NCBI GenBank assembly: GCA_035910535.1
Contig: JAMHXF010000046.1
Location: 38,496 to 102,495, forward strand
Source of the DNA: Archangium_A sp035910535
Lineage (GTDB): Bacteria; Myxococcota; Myxococcia; Myxococcales; Myxococcaceae
Direction: 5' to 3'
DNA: 64,000 nucleotides
The notes under the pieces were generated by a model. The model had not been told where the DNA came from. It was given only the letters and a program-made list of their open reading frames with translations, and made no database searches. Shown piece by piece: positions 43,090 to 49,500 of this stretch. Within the stretch, counting starts at the first letter, position 1, and the number at the start of each line of letters is the position of its first letter. The translations under genes were made by a program, and so were the position numbers.

Positions 43090-43926
43090 ATGCAGCTCGA
43101 AACACCAACCCAACCCGCAACCGAAAAGCCCTTCCGCCTGCACCGCCGCTTCGATCGCACAGGTCGATTGATCGGCGACGTGGGCATGAAGCGTCTGCAC
43201 GGCGCGCGGGTGATCGTCTTCGGCATGGGCGGCGTGGGCAGCTACGCGGTCGAAGGCCTCGTTCGTTCAGGCGTCGGCCACCTGACGCTGGTCGACTTCG
43301 ACGTGGTCTGCGTGACGAACTCCAATCGCCAGCTGCACGCGACGGTCAGCACGGTGGGCAAGTCGAAGGCCGAGCTGATGGCGCAGCGCTGCAAGTCGAT
43401 CAACCCGGAGGTCTCGGTGACCTCGCTCGTCGAGTTCTACAACGAGGAGACCGCCGAGAAGCTGCTCGACGGCCACTGGGACTACGTGGTCGACGCCATC
43501 GACAACGTGAAGGCGAAGTTGCACCTGCTCAACCAGTGCGTGCAGCGGAAGATCCCCGTCGTCTCGTCCATGGGCGCCGCCGGGAGGTTGGACCCGACCT
43601 ACATCCGCGTGGACGACCTGTGCGAGACGCACATGGACCCGTTCGCGAAGGACGTGCGCAAGCTGCTCAAGCGCAAGTGGGGCATCGACACCAACAAGCC
43701 GACGGGCATCACGGCGGTGTTCTCGATCGAGCCGCGACGAGATCCGTTCGATCTCAAGTACGACGAAGCGACCGGCGGCTTCATGTGCGTGTGCCCGCAC
43801 GGAGAAAACGATCACCACTCGTGTGAGCACCGGAATCAGATCGACGGCTCGGTCGCCTTCGTGACGTCGATCTTCGGCATGCAGATCGCGGGCGTCGTCA
43901 TTCGCCGCATCGCCCAGGGTCGCTGA
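43090..43926 (+). CDS. tcdA: tRNA threonylcarbamoyladenosine dehydratase (TcdA/CsdL)
   Basis: A 278-aa E1-like enzyme of the ThiF/MoeB superfamily that makes the cyclic form of t6A37 in ANN-decoding tRNAs. The nucleotide motif GMGGVGSYAVEGLVRSG (about 45-61), DFDVVCVTNSNRQLHA, VVDAIDNVKAK and the SSMGAAGRLDPT segment are typical. The start FRLHRRFDRTGRLIGD matches the N-terminal helix of TcdA. A His/Cys cluster (CVCPHGENDHHSCEHR) near the C-terminus is an extension that I do not recognise. It converges on the Sel1-like gene, with 4 bases between the stops. Confidence 0.92.
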   Translation: MQLETPTQPATEKPFRLHRRFDRTGRLIGDVGMKRLHGARVIVFGMGGVGSYAVEGLVRSGVGHLTLVDFDVVCVTNSNRQLHATVSTVGKSKAELMAQRCKSINPEVSVTSLVEFYNEETAEKLLDGHWDYVVDAIDNVKAKLHLLNQCVQRKIPVVSSMGAAGRLDPTYIRVDDLCETHMDPFAKDVRKLLKRKWGIDTNKPTGITAVFSIEPRRDPFDLKYDEATGGFMCVCPHGENDHHSCEHRNQIDGSVAFVTSIFGMQIAGVVIRRIAQGR

Positions 43927-43930
43927 TTCG

Positions 43931-44503
43931 TCAGGGCGCCGCGCGCGCTCGCTTGACGTTCTCGCAACCCATCGCGTCGCCGACATCACACGCGCGCGAG
44001 AAAGCGTCGATCGCGCGCGGCTTGTTTCGCGGGACGCCATCACCCGTCGCGAAGAGCACCCCCAGCGAATTGCAGCACTCGCCGTCGCCCTTTTCGCAGA
44101 GCGGCTGGAGCAACCGCGCCGCACGCCCGGGGTTGCGCTTCACTCCGTCACCGCTGATGAGCTGCATGGCGAGCTGCGCGCACCCGGGGGCGAACCCTCC
44201 TTTGCAGCTCTTCTCGAGCAGCACGGCCTCCTGCCTCGCGTCGTTCAGAGACGCGGCAAGCTCCCAACAAGCTTCCGCGTCATTCGCATCACACCCGCGC
44301 TTGAAGAGCCGTTGAGCGAGCGCCGTCGCCTCCAGTGTCACCACGCCATCGACGCGCAACTTGAGGAAGTCTCCGTTCACGATGCGCTTGCCGAGCGCGG
44401 TGCAGTCCGCCGCCCGACAACGCCGGGCCATCGCGAAGACCTCCTCATCGGCCTGCGCTGCCGTCGACACCACCAACAAGACGATCACGAACCTCGAGAG
44501 CAC
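43931..44503 (-). CDS. Secreted Cys-rich Sel1-repeat protein
   Basis: A 190-aa protein with a signal peptide (1-18, ending in AQA). Residues 25-185 carry about four Sel1-like helical repeats of the type CEKGDGECCNSLGVLFATG and ACDVGDAMGCENV. Paired Cys in each repeat suggest disulphides, as in the Hcp proteins of Helicobacter. Such solenoids usually mediate protein binding. No catalytic motif is present. It stands alone on its strand, just upstream of ligD's 3' end. Confidence 0.85.
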   Translation of the reverse strand: MLSRFVIVLLVVSTAAQADEEVFAMARRCRAADCTALGKRIVNGDFLKLRVDGVVTLEATALAQRLFKRGCDANDAEACWELAASLNDARQEAVLLEKSCKGGFAPGCAQLAMQLISGDGVKRNPGRAARLLQPLCEKGDGECCNSLGVLFATGDGVPRNKPRAIDAFSRACDVGDAMGCENVKRARAAP

Positions 44504-44555
44504 GACGCGCTCATCTCACCCGCCGGTGCCACCGTCCACGCGCCTGCCACTCGGA

Positions 44556-46397
44556 TTACGCGTTGACGAGCGCCGCCAACGCCGCCTCGAGCGAGACCTT
44601 CTCGGTGAGCAGCGGCGCCATCGGGTCGCCCAGCTTCTCGAGGCGTGAGATCGCGTTCTTGATCGTGAACTGACGCGGCGTGAGCCCCGACGTCACTTCG
44701 CTCCACGACAACGGCATCGACACCGGCGCCGTCGGCAGCGCGCGCACACAGAACGGCGAGGCGATCAGCCGCCCCGGGCCGTTCTGGTACGCGTCGACGT
44801 AGATCTTCGACTCGCGCTTCTTCATCACGCGCTCCGTGGTGGCCAACTTCGGAAAGTCCTGCACCAGCAGCGCAGCCAACACCTCCGCCAGTTGCTTCGA
44901 CGCTTCGTGTTCGAGCTGACCCGCCAGCGGGATCATCACGTGCAAGCCCGATGACCCACTCGTCTTCGCGTAGTTCGGGAGGCCGGCTTTCTCGCACCGC
45001 TCGTGCAACGCCAACGCGAGCTCGATGACGTCTTCGAACGGCGCGCCCTTCGGGTCGAAGTCGATCACGCACCAATCAGCGCGCTCGAGTGACCCAACCC
45101 GCCCTGCCATCAAGTGCAGCGGCAGCGTGGCCAGGTTCGCGCACCACTCGAGCGTGCGCACGTCGTCGCAGACGATCTGCTCGATGTCGCGCTTCTCTTC
45201 TTCATTCCGCATGCGCACGGTGCGCACGAAGTCGGGCGACTTCAACGGCGCGCTCTTCTGAAAGAAGTTCTTCCCGCGAATGCCGTCGGGGTACCGCGTC
45301 ATCATCAGCGGGCGGTCTTTCAAGTACGGCAGCAACCACTTGGAAACGCGCTGGTAGTACTCGACCAGCTCCCCCTTCGTGATGCCGTCGTCGGGAAAGA
45401 GCACCTTGTTCACGTTCGAGATCTTCGCGTGTGCGGGCTCGACCGCTGCAGGCACGTGCCCAGCCGTCGGAAACGGGCACTCCGCAGGCTCTTTGTCGTC
45501 GCGCCAGCGCAAGAATACCGGCTCACGAACCGAGTGCTGCTCGGGCCAGTTCTTGTAGCGCGCCTCGACCACCAGCTTCGGAGTGACCCAGATCGCGTCC
45601 TTCTTGTCGGAGACGTCGCCCGCGAATTGCGGCTCCGCGACGACGTCGGCCTCCAGCTGCTGCTTCCGCTTCGCACCGAGCGTCTTCGCGTTCACGCCCG
45701 CGCCGACCGCGCCCGCGAAGTGAAACTGCTGCCCGCCCCACACCCCCAGGTACAGCGTGTTCCAGTCGTCCGCGTAGCCGACCACCGCAAAGTCCGCCGA
45801 GTGCTGCAGCGCCAGCTTGAGCCAGGTGTTGTGCCGCCCACCTTTGTACGGAGCCGACAGATCTTTCGCGACGATGCCCTCCAACTGCTGCGCCTTCACC
45901 GCCTCGAGCAACGCTTCGCCTTCACGCTCGATGTGCTCCACCGGCAGCAACCTGTCGGCCTTCTTCACGCGCGCGAACAGGCGAGCCTTTCGCTCTCGCA
46001 GCGGCAGGCGACGGAGGTCTTCGCCGTCAGCCATCAAGAGATCGAACGCGAAATACACCGCCGGGTTGGCGCGCAGGTTCGCGTCGATCTCCTTTGCGCC
46101 CGTCAGCCGCCCACGTTGCAGGAGCTTCTGAAAAATCGGCCGCCCCACGGCGTCTTGAATCACCAGCTCGCCGTCGATGATGAAGTCACCCCCGGGTAAC
46201 GAGCCGAACGCCTCGGTGATCTCGGGGAACTGACGTGTCGCTTCACTCCCGCGGCGCAGCAGGAGGCGGACCTTTCCGTCGATGCGCTCCACAAGTACGC
46301 GAAAGCCGTCGAGCTTCAGCTCGAAGCCCCAGCCATCACGGGTGAAGGCCTTCGTCGTCGCTTCAGCCAGCTGGAGTTCGATGTCGTCGGCGTTCAT
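44556..46397 (-). CDS. ligD: ATP-dependent DNA ligase D (ligase-polymerase, no phosphoesterase domain)
   Basis: The NHEJ ligase of 613 aa. The ligase domain is first: motif I ELKLDGFRVLVE with Lys28 as the adenylated residue, then DGELVIQD, YFAFDLLMADGEDL, LEGIVAKDL and the OB part to about residue 300. The primase/polymerase domain follows (about 320-610) with DDGITKGELVEYYQRV, RYPDGIRGKNFFQK, the metal-binding VIDFDPKGAPF and SGLHVMIPL. The 3'-phosphoesterase domain that many LigD proteins carry is absent, giving the Bacillus-like order. It is divergent from ku with 34 bases between start codons, the standard pairing for two-component bacterial NHEJ. Confidence 0.95.
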   Translation of the reverse strand: MNADDIELQLAEATTKAFTRDGWGFELKLDGFRVLVERIDGKVRLLLRRGSEATRQFPEITEAFGSLPGGDFIIDGELVIQDAVGRPIFQKLLQRGRLTGAKEIDANLRANPAVYFAFDLLMADGEDLRRLPLRERKARLFARVKKADRLLPVEHIEREGEALLEAVKAQQLEGIVAKDLSAPYKGGRHNTWLKLALQHSADFAVVGYADDWNTLYLGVWGGQQFHFAGAVGAGVNAKTLGAKRKQQLEADVVAEPQFAGDVSDKKDAIWVTPKLVVEARYKNWPEQHSVREPVFLRWRDDKEPAECPFPTAGHVPAAVEPAHAKISNVNKVLFPDDGITKGELVEYYQRVSKWLLPYLKDRPLMMTRYPDGIRGKNFFQKSAPLKSPDFVRTVRMRNEEEKRDIEQIVCDDVRTLEWCANLATLPLHLMAGRVGSLERADWCVIDFDPKGAPFEDVIELALALHERCEKAGLPNYAKTSGSSGLHVMIPLAGQLEHEASKQLAEVLAALLVQDFPKLATTERVMKKRESKIYVDAYQNGPGRLIASPFCVRALPTAPVSMPLSWSEVTSGLTPRQFTIKNAISRLEKLGDPMAPLLTEKVSLEAALAALVNA

Positions 46398-46431
46398 TTT
46401 GACTCTTCAAAACTGGCGGTACGGTACCCCC
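46398..46431. promoter_or_regulatory. Compact divergent ligD/ku control region
   Basis: Only 34 bases separate the two start codons, so both promoters must overlap or extend into the coding regions. GGTAC-g-GTACC at 46418-46428 is a perfect 5-bp inverted repeat beside the ku ATG. TTGACT at 46399 could be a -35 for ku, with TACGGT 15 bases on as a weak -10. Confidence 0.4.
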
Positions 46432-47313
46432 ATGAGCGCGCGAGCCATGGGTACGGGAACGATCAGCTTCGGTCTGGTCAACATTCCGGTGAAGGTCTTC
46501 TCAGCCACCGAGTCGAGCGGGAAGATCTCATTCAATCAGCTGCATGCCGAGAAGAAGACGCGGCTCAAGCAGCAGATGTACGACCCCGAGACGGGCGAGA
46601 TCGTGCCGCGCGACAAGATCGTCAAGGGCTACGAGTACGCCAAAGATCAGTACATCGTCATCGACGACGCGGAGCTCGAGAAGCTGGAGCTCGCCACCTC
46701 CCGCTCCATGGACATCACCGAGTTCGTGCCGCTCGACTCGGTTGACCCGCTCTACTTCGACAACGGCTACTACCTCGGCCCCGACAAGGGCGCCGAGCGC
46801 GCGTACAAGCTGCTCGCCGCTGCGCTCACCGACGCACGCTACGCCGCCGTCGCCAAGTACGTCGCGCGCGGCAAGCAGCAGCTCGTCGTCTTCCGCCCGC
46901 TCGACGGCGCCATCGTCATGCAGCAGCTGCGCTACGGCGACGAAGTGAAGGGCCTCAGCGAGATCCCCATTCCCGATGCCACGGTCACCGACGCCGAGCT
47001 CGGCCTCGCGCGGCAGTTCATCGGCGCGCTCGCCAAGCCCACGTTCGACATCAAGCAATACAAAGACGAGTACCGCGACAAGCTGCGCGATCTGCTCGAC
47101 AAGAAGATCAAGGGCGAGGCCGTCGACCTCACGCCCGCTCCTGCGCCCGTCGCCAAGGTCGTCGACCTGATGGAGGCGCTCAAGGCGTCACTCGCGCGCA
47201 ACTCCGCCACACCCGCCGCCGAACCCGCAGAAGCCGAGCGCAAGCCGCCCAAACGCGCCGCCGCGACAGACGAAGCGGCCACCACGGGAAAAAAGAAGAA
47301 AGCCAAAGGCTGA
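46432..47313 (+). CDS. ku: Ku homodimer, NHEJ DNA-end-binding protein
   Basis: A 293-aa bacterial Ku that rings around DNA ends and recruits LigD. The conserved start GTGTISFGLVNIPVKVF is seen at residue 7. HAEKKTRLKQQMYDPETGE, YYLGPDKGAERAYKLL, and the DLTPAPAPVAKVVDLMEALK end of the core domain are also present. The last 35 residues are Lys/Ala/Pro-rich (KKPPKRAAATDEAATTGKKK), the basic tail found in bacterial Ku. I chose ATG 46432; the frame extends further upstream but into ligD. The SLC13-like gene starts 1 base after the stop. Confidence 0.95.
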   Translation: MSARAMGTGTISFGLVNIPVKVFSATESSGKISFNQLHAEKKTRLKQQMYDPETGEIVPRDKIVKGYEYAKDQYIVIDDAELEKLELATSRSMDITEFVPLDSVDPLYFDNGYYLGPDKGAERAYKLLAAALTDARYAAVAKYVARGKQQLVVFRPLDGAIVMQQLRYGDEVKGLSEIPIPDATVTDAELGLARQFIGALAKPTFDIKQYKDEYRDKLRDLLDKKIKGEAVDLTPAPAPVAKVVDLMEALKASLARNSATPAAEPAEAERKPPKRAAATDEAATTGKKKKAKG

Positions 47314-47314
47314 T

Positions 47315-48544
47315 GTGGCTCTCGCAGTCTTCCTGCTGACGTACGTCTTCCTCGCTGGTTTCAAGCTCCCGTTTCTCAAGCTCGATCGAACCGGCGCTGC
47401 GCTCGCTGGCGCTGCGGCGATGGTCGCGCTCGGCATCATCCCCCCGAAGGAGATCGCCGAGTCGGTCGACGTCGACACCATCGTGCTGCTGCTCGGCATG
47501 ATGTTGCTCGCCGCGTACCTCACGAAGGCCGCGTTCTTTCGCGCGTGCGGCTACTACGTGCTGCGGCTCTCGCATTCACCGCGGGGCTTGTTGTTCGCGC
47601 TCATCGTGATCAGCGGCGTGTTGTCGGCGTTTCTCGTCAACGACACCGTGTGTCTGATGCTCACGCCGCTGGTGTTGATGCTGGTGAAGAGCGCAGACCT
47701 GCCGCCGCTGCCGTACCTGCTCGGGCTGTGCATGTCGTCGAACGCGGGCTCGGCGGCCACGTTCACCGGCAACCCGCAGAACATGATCATCGGCATGGCC
47801 TCGCGCATGCCGTACGGCCAGTTCATCGCGTACATGGCGCTGCCTGCGCTCGCGTCGATGGCGATCGTCTTCGGCGTGCTGCTCTACTTCTTTCGCGATC
47901 AGCTCCCGTCGCGTTCGATTCACCCCGACGGCGCGCCACCGCCCGTCGACAAGCGCCTGCTGACGATCTGCTGCGTCGCGCTCTCGGGCATTCTCGTCGC
48001 GTTCTTCGCCGGCTTCCCGATGTCCTGGAGCGCGCTCATCGGCGCCGTCGCGGTGATGCTGGTCTCCGGCGTCGACGCAGAAGAGCAGTACAAGAAGATC
48101 GACTTCACCCTGCTGCTCTTCTTCGCCTGCCTCTTCATCGTGGTGCACGGCGTGAATCGCGAAGGCTGGTCAGAGTCGATGCGCCAGCTCTTCGCGCCGC
48201 TCATGCACGGAGGGCCGGTGCAGGAGACCTTCGGCTTCACCACGCTGAGCCTGGTCGCGTCGAACCTGTTCTCGAACGTGCCCTTCGTGATGCTCGCGCG
48301 CCACTGGGTGCCGACGATGAGCGACCCGGTGCTGGGCTGGCAGGTGCTCGCGCTGTCGTCGACGCTCGCAGGCAATCTCACGCTCATCGGCTCAGTCGCG
48401 AACCTGATCGTCTTTGAAGGCGCGAAAGACACCGTGAAGGTGACGTTCTGGGAGTACTTCCGCGTAGGCGTGCCGGCGACGGTGCTGAGCCTCGTGGTCG
48501 GCCTGCTGATTCTGCTCGCTGAGCGGCAGCTCTTCGCTTCGTAG
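47315..48544 (+). CDS. SLC13/ArsB-like anion permease
   Basis: A 409-aa inner-membrane protein with about 10-11 hydrophobic helices. The first repeat (LNDTVCLMLTP-like segment reading FLVNDTVCLMLTPLVLM, then SNAGSAATFTGNPQNMIIGM) and the later SNLFSNVPFVMLARHW and GNLTLIGSVANLIVFEGA are conserved halves of the ion-transporter superfamily that includes ArsB and citrate/dicarboxylate carriers. The substrate cannot be decided; arsenite, phosphate, citrate or dicarboxylates are possible. GTG 47315 starts 1 base after ku, so it reads through from the NHEJ gene. Confidence 0.9.
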   Translation: MALAVFLLTYVFLAGFKLPFLKLDRTGAALAGAAAMVALGIIPPKEIAESVDVDTIVLLLGMMLLAAYLTKAAFFRACGYYVLRLSHSPRGLLFALIVISGVLSAFLVNDTVCLMLTPLVLMLVKSADLPPLPYLLGLCMSSNAGSAATFTGNPQNMIIGMASRMPYGQFIAYMALPALASMAIVFGVLLYFFRDQLPSRSIHPDGAPPPVDKRLLTICCVALSGILVAFFAGFPMSWSALIGAVAVMLVSGVDAEEQYKKIDFTLLLFFACLFIVVHGVNREGWSESMRQLFAPLMHGGPVQETFGFTTLSLVASNLFSNVPFVMLARHWVPTMSDPVLGWQVLALSSTLAGNLTLIGSVANLIVFEGAKDTVKVTFWEYFRVGVPATVLSLVVGLLILLAERQLFAS

Positions 48545-48550
48545 TTGCCG

Positions 48551-48581
48551 TTGACAATCAATAAGCTACTGCTTATTGATT
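48551..48581 (+). promoter_or_regulatory. Promoter with palindromic ArsR operator
   Basis: A consensus -35 box TTGACA (48551-48556) overlaps one arm of the perfect inverted repeat AATCAATAAGC-tact-GCTTATTGATT (48556-48581). The other arm covers the -10 region (TATTGA at 48574, 17 bases from the -35). The arsR ATG is at 48588, so the mRNA would be leaderless or nearly so. ArsR-family repressors typically bind exactly this kind of site, so autoregulation is expected. Confidence 0.85.
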
Positions 48582-48587
48582 CACCCC

Positions 48588-48917
48588 ATGCAATGCGGCG
48601 CAGTGGTCGAAGACCGGGTGTTCCGCGCGCTCGCGGACCCGAGCCGACGAGCGATCTTCGAGTCACTCTCGACGGGCGAAGCGGCGGTGAAGGAGCTCAC
48701 GGCGCGCTTCTCGATCTCTCAACCGGCGATCTCGCAGCACCTCGCGACGTTGACCGAAGCGGGCCTCGTCACCGGTCGACGTGAGGGGCGCTGCGTCTAC
48801 TACCGGGTCGATCCGCAAGGCATGAAGCCGCTCCTCGATTGGGTCGCGCACTACCGCGCATTCTGGACGGAGCGCCTCGATCGTCTCGAGAAGCTCCTGG
48901 AGAACATGGACCAATGA
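48588..48917 (+). CDS. ArsR-family transcriptional regulator
   Basis: A 109-aa winged-helix repressor. VFRALADPSRRAIFESL and ELTARFSISQPAISQHLATL (recognition helix) and REGRCVYYRVDPQ (wing) are typical. No Cys-x-Cys metal site is visible in the recognition helix, so it is not an obvious metal sensor; one Cys lies in the wing. This type, followed by an SRPBCC gene, is a common pairing. ATG 48588 was chosen; TTG 48576 would lie inside the operator. It overlaps the next gene by 4 bases. Confidence 0.93.
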   Translation: MQCGAVVEDRVFRALADPSRRAIFESLSTGEAAVKELTARFSISQPAISQHLATLTEAGLVTGRREGRCVYYRVDPQGMKPLLDWVAHYRAFWTERLDRLEKLLENMDQ

Positions 48918-49354
48918 CGCCCTTCGACAAGACCGCGCCATCACAGACCGAGGCGATTCACTTTGAGTTCGAGCTCCGGCACCCACCCGAGAAGGTCTGG
49001 CGAGCGCTCACCAACCCGGTGCTGCTCTCGGAGTGGTTGTTGCCGGTGCTCAATCAACGCCTCGAGGCCGGCGCGGAGTTCATGTTTCAAGCGCCTGCAC
49101 AGCCCGGCTGGGACGGCACGGTGAACTGCCGGTACCTCGAGATTGAGAAAGAAAAGAAGCTCAGCTGGGCGTGGGTGGTCGGAGAGATCGACACCGTCGT
49201 CACGTTCACGCTCACGCCGACGGAGTCAGGCACGAAGCTCACGCTCGTGCAGTCGGGCTTCAAGCCGAACCAGCAGCAGAACTTCGGCGGCGCCCGCTAC
49301 GGCTGGAACATGATGGGCGGGAAGTTGATCGACCTGCTCGGTCGGATCTCCTGA
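48914..49354 (+). CDS. SRPBCC (AHSA1-like) protein
   Basis: A 146-aa hydrophobic-pocket START/AHSA1 family protein. IHFEFELRHPPEKVWRALTN at the start, LSEWLLP, then EPEKKLSW-like IEKEKKLSWAWVV and TLTPTESGTKLTLVQSGF are characteristic. Its role is thought to be binding of a hydrophobic ligand, sometimes alongside ArsR-regulated efflux or resistance. It overlaps the arsR stop (ATGA), so both are co-translated, and it precedes the UvrA2 gene. Confidence 0.9.
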   Translation: MTPFDKTAPSQTEAIHFEFELRHPPEKVWRALTNPVLLSEWLLPVLNQRLEAGAEFMFQAPAQPGWDGTVNCRYLEIEKEKKLSWAWVVGEIDTVVTFTLTPTESGTKLTLVQSGFKPNQQQNFGGARYGWNMMGGKLIDLLGRIS

Positions 49355-49365
49355 GGAGCTCACCC

Positions 49366-49500
49366 ATGAAAGTCATCAACTTCATCAGCTGGCTGTGCGC
49401 GCACACGGTCGACACGAACTTCGTCTCGAAGGCGGAGGCGCACTCCGGCGCGCGGCTCACGCAACCCTCGCAGCTCCACGGTTGGAAACCGTCACTTTGA
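49366..49500 (+). CDS. Small 44-aa ORF coupled to the UvrA2 gene
   Basis: A short frame of 44 codons with a good GGAG ribosome site 7 bases before ATG 49366. The protein (MKVINFISWLCAHTVDT then NFVSKAEAHSGARL) resembles nothing I recognise and has no membrane segment. Its TGA overlaps the TTG start of the UvrA2 gene by two bases. It may be a real small protein or a translational leader that sets the TTG start. Confidence 0.4.
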   Translation: MKVINFISWLCAHTVDTNFVSKAEAHSGARLTQPSQLHGWKPSL

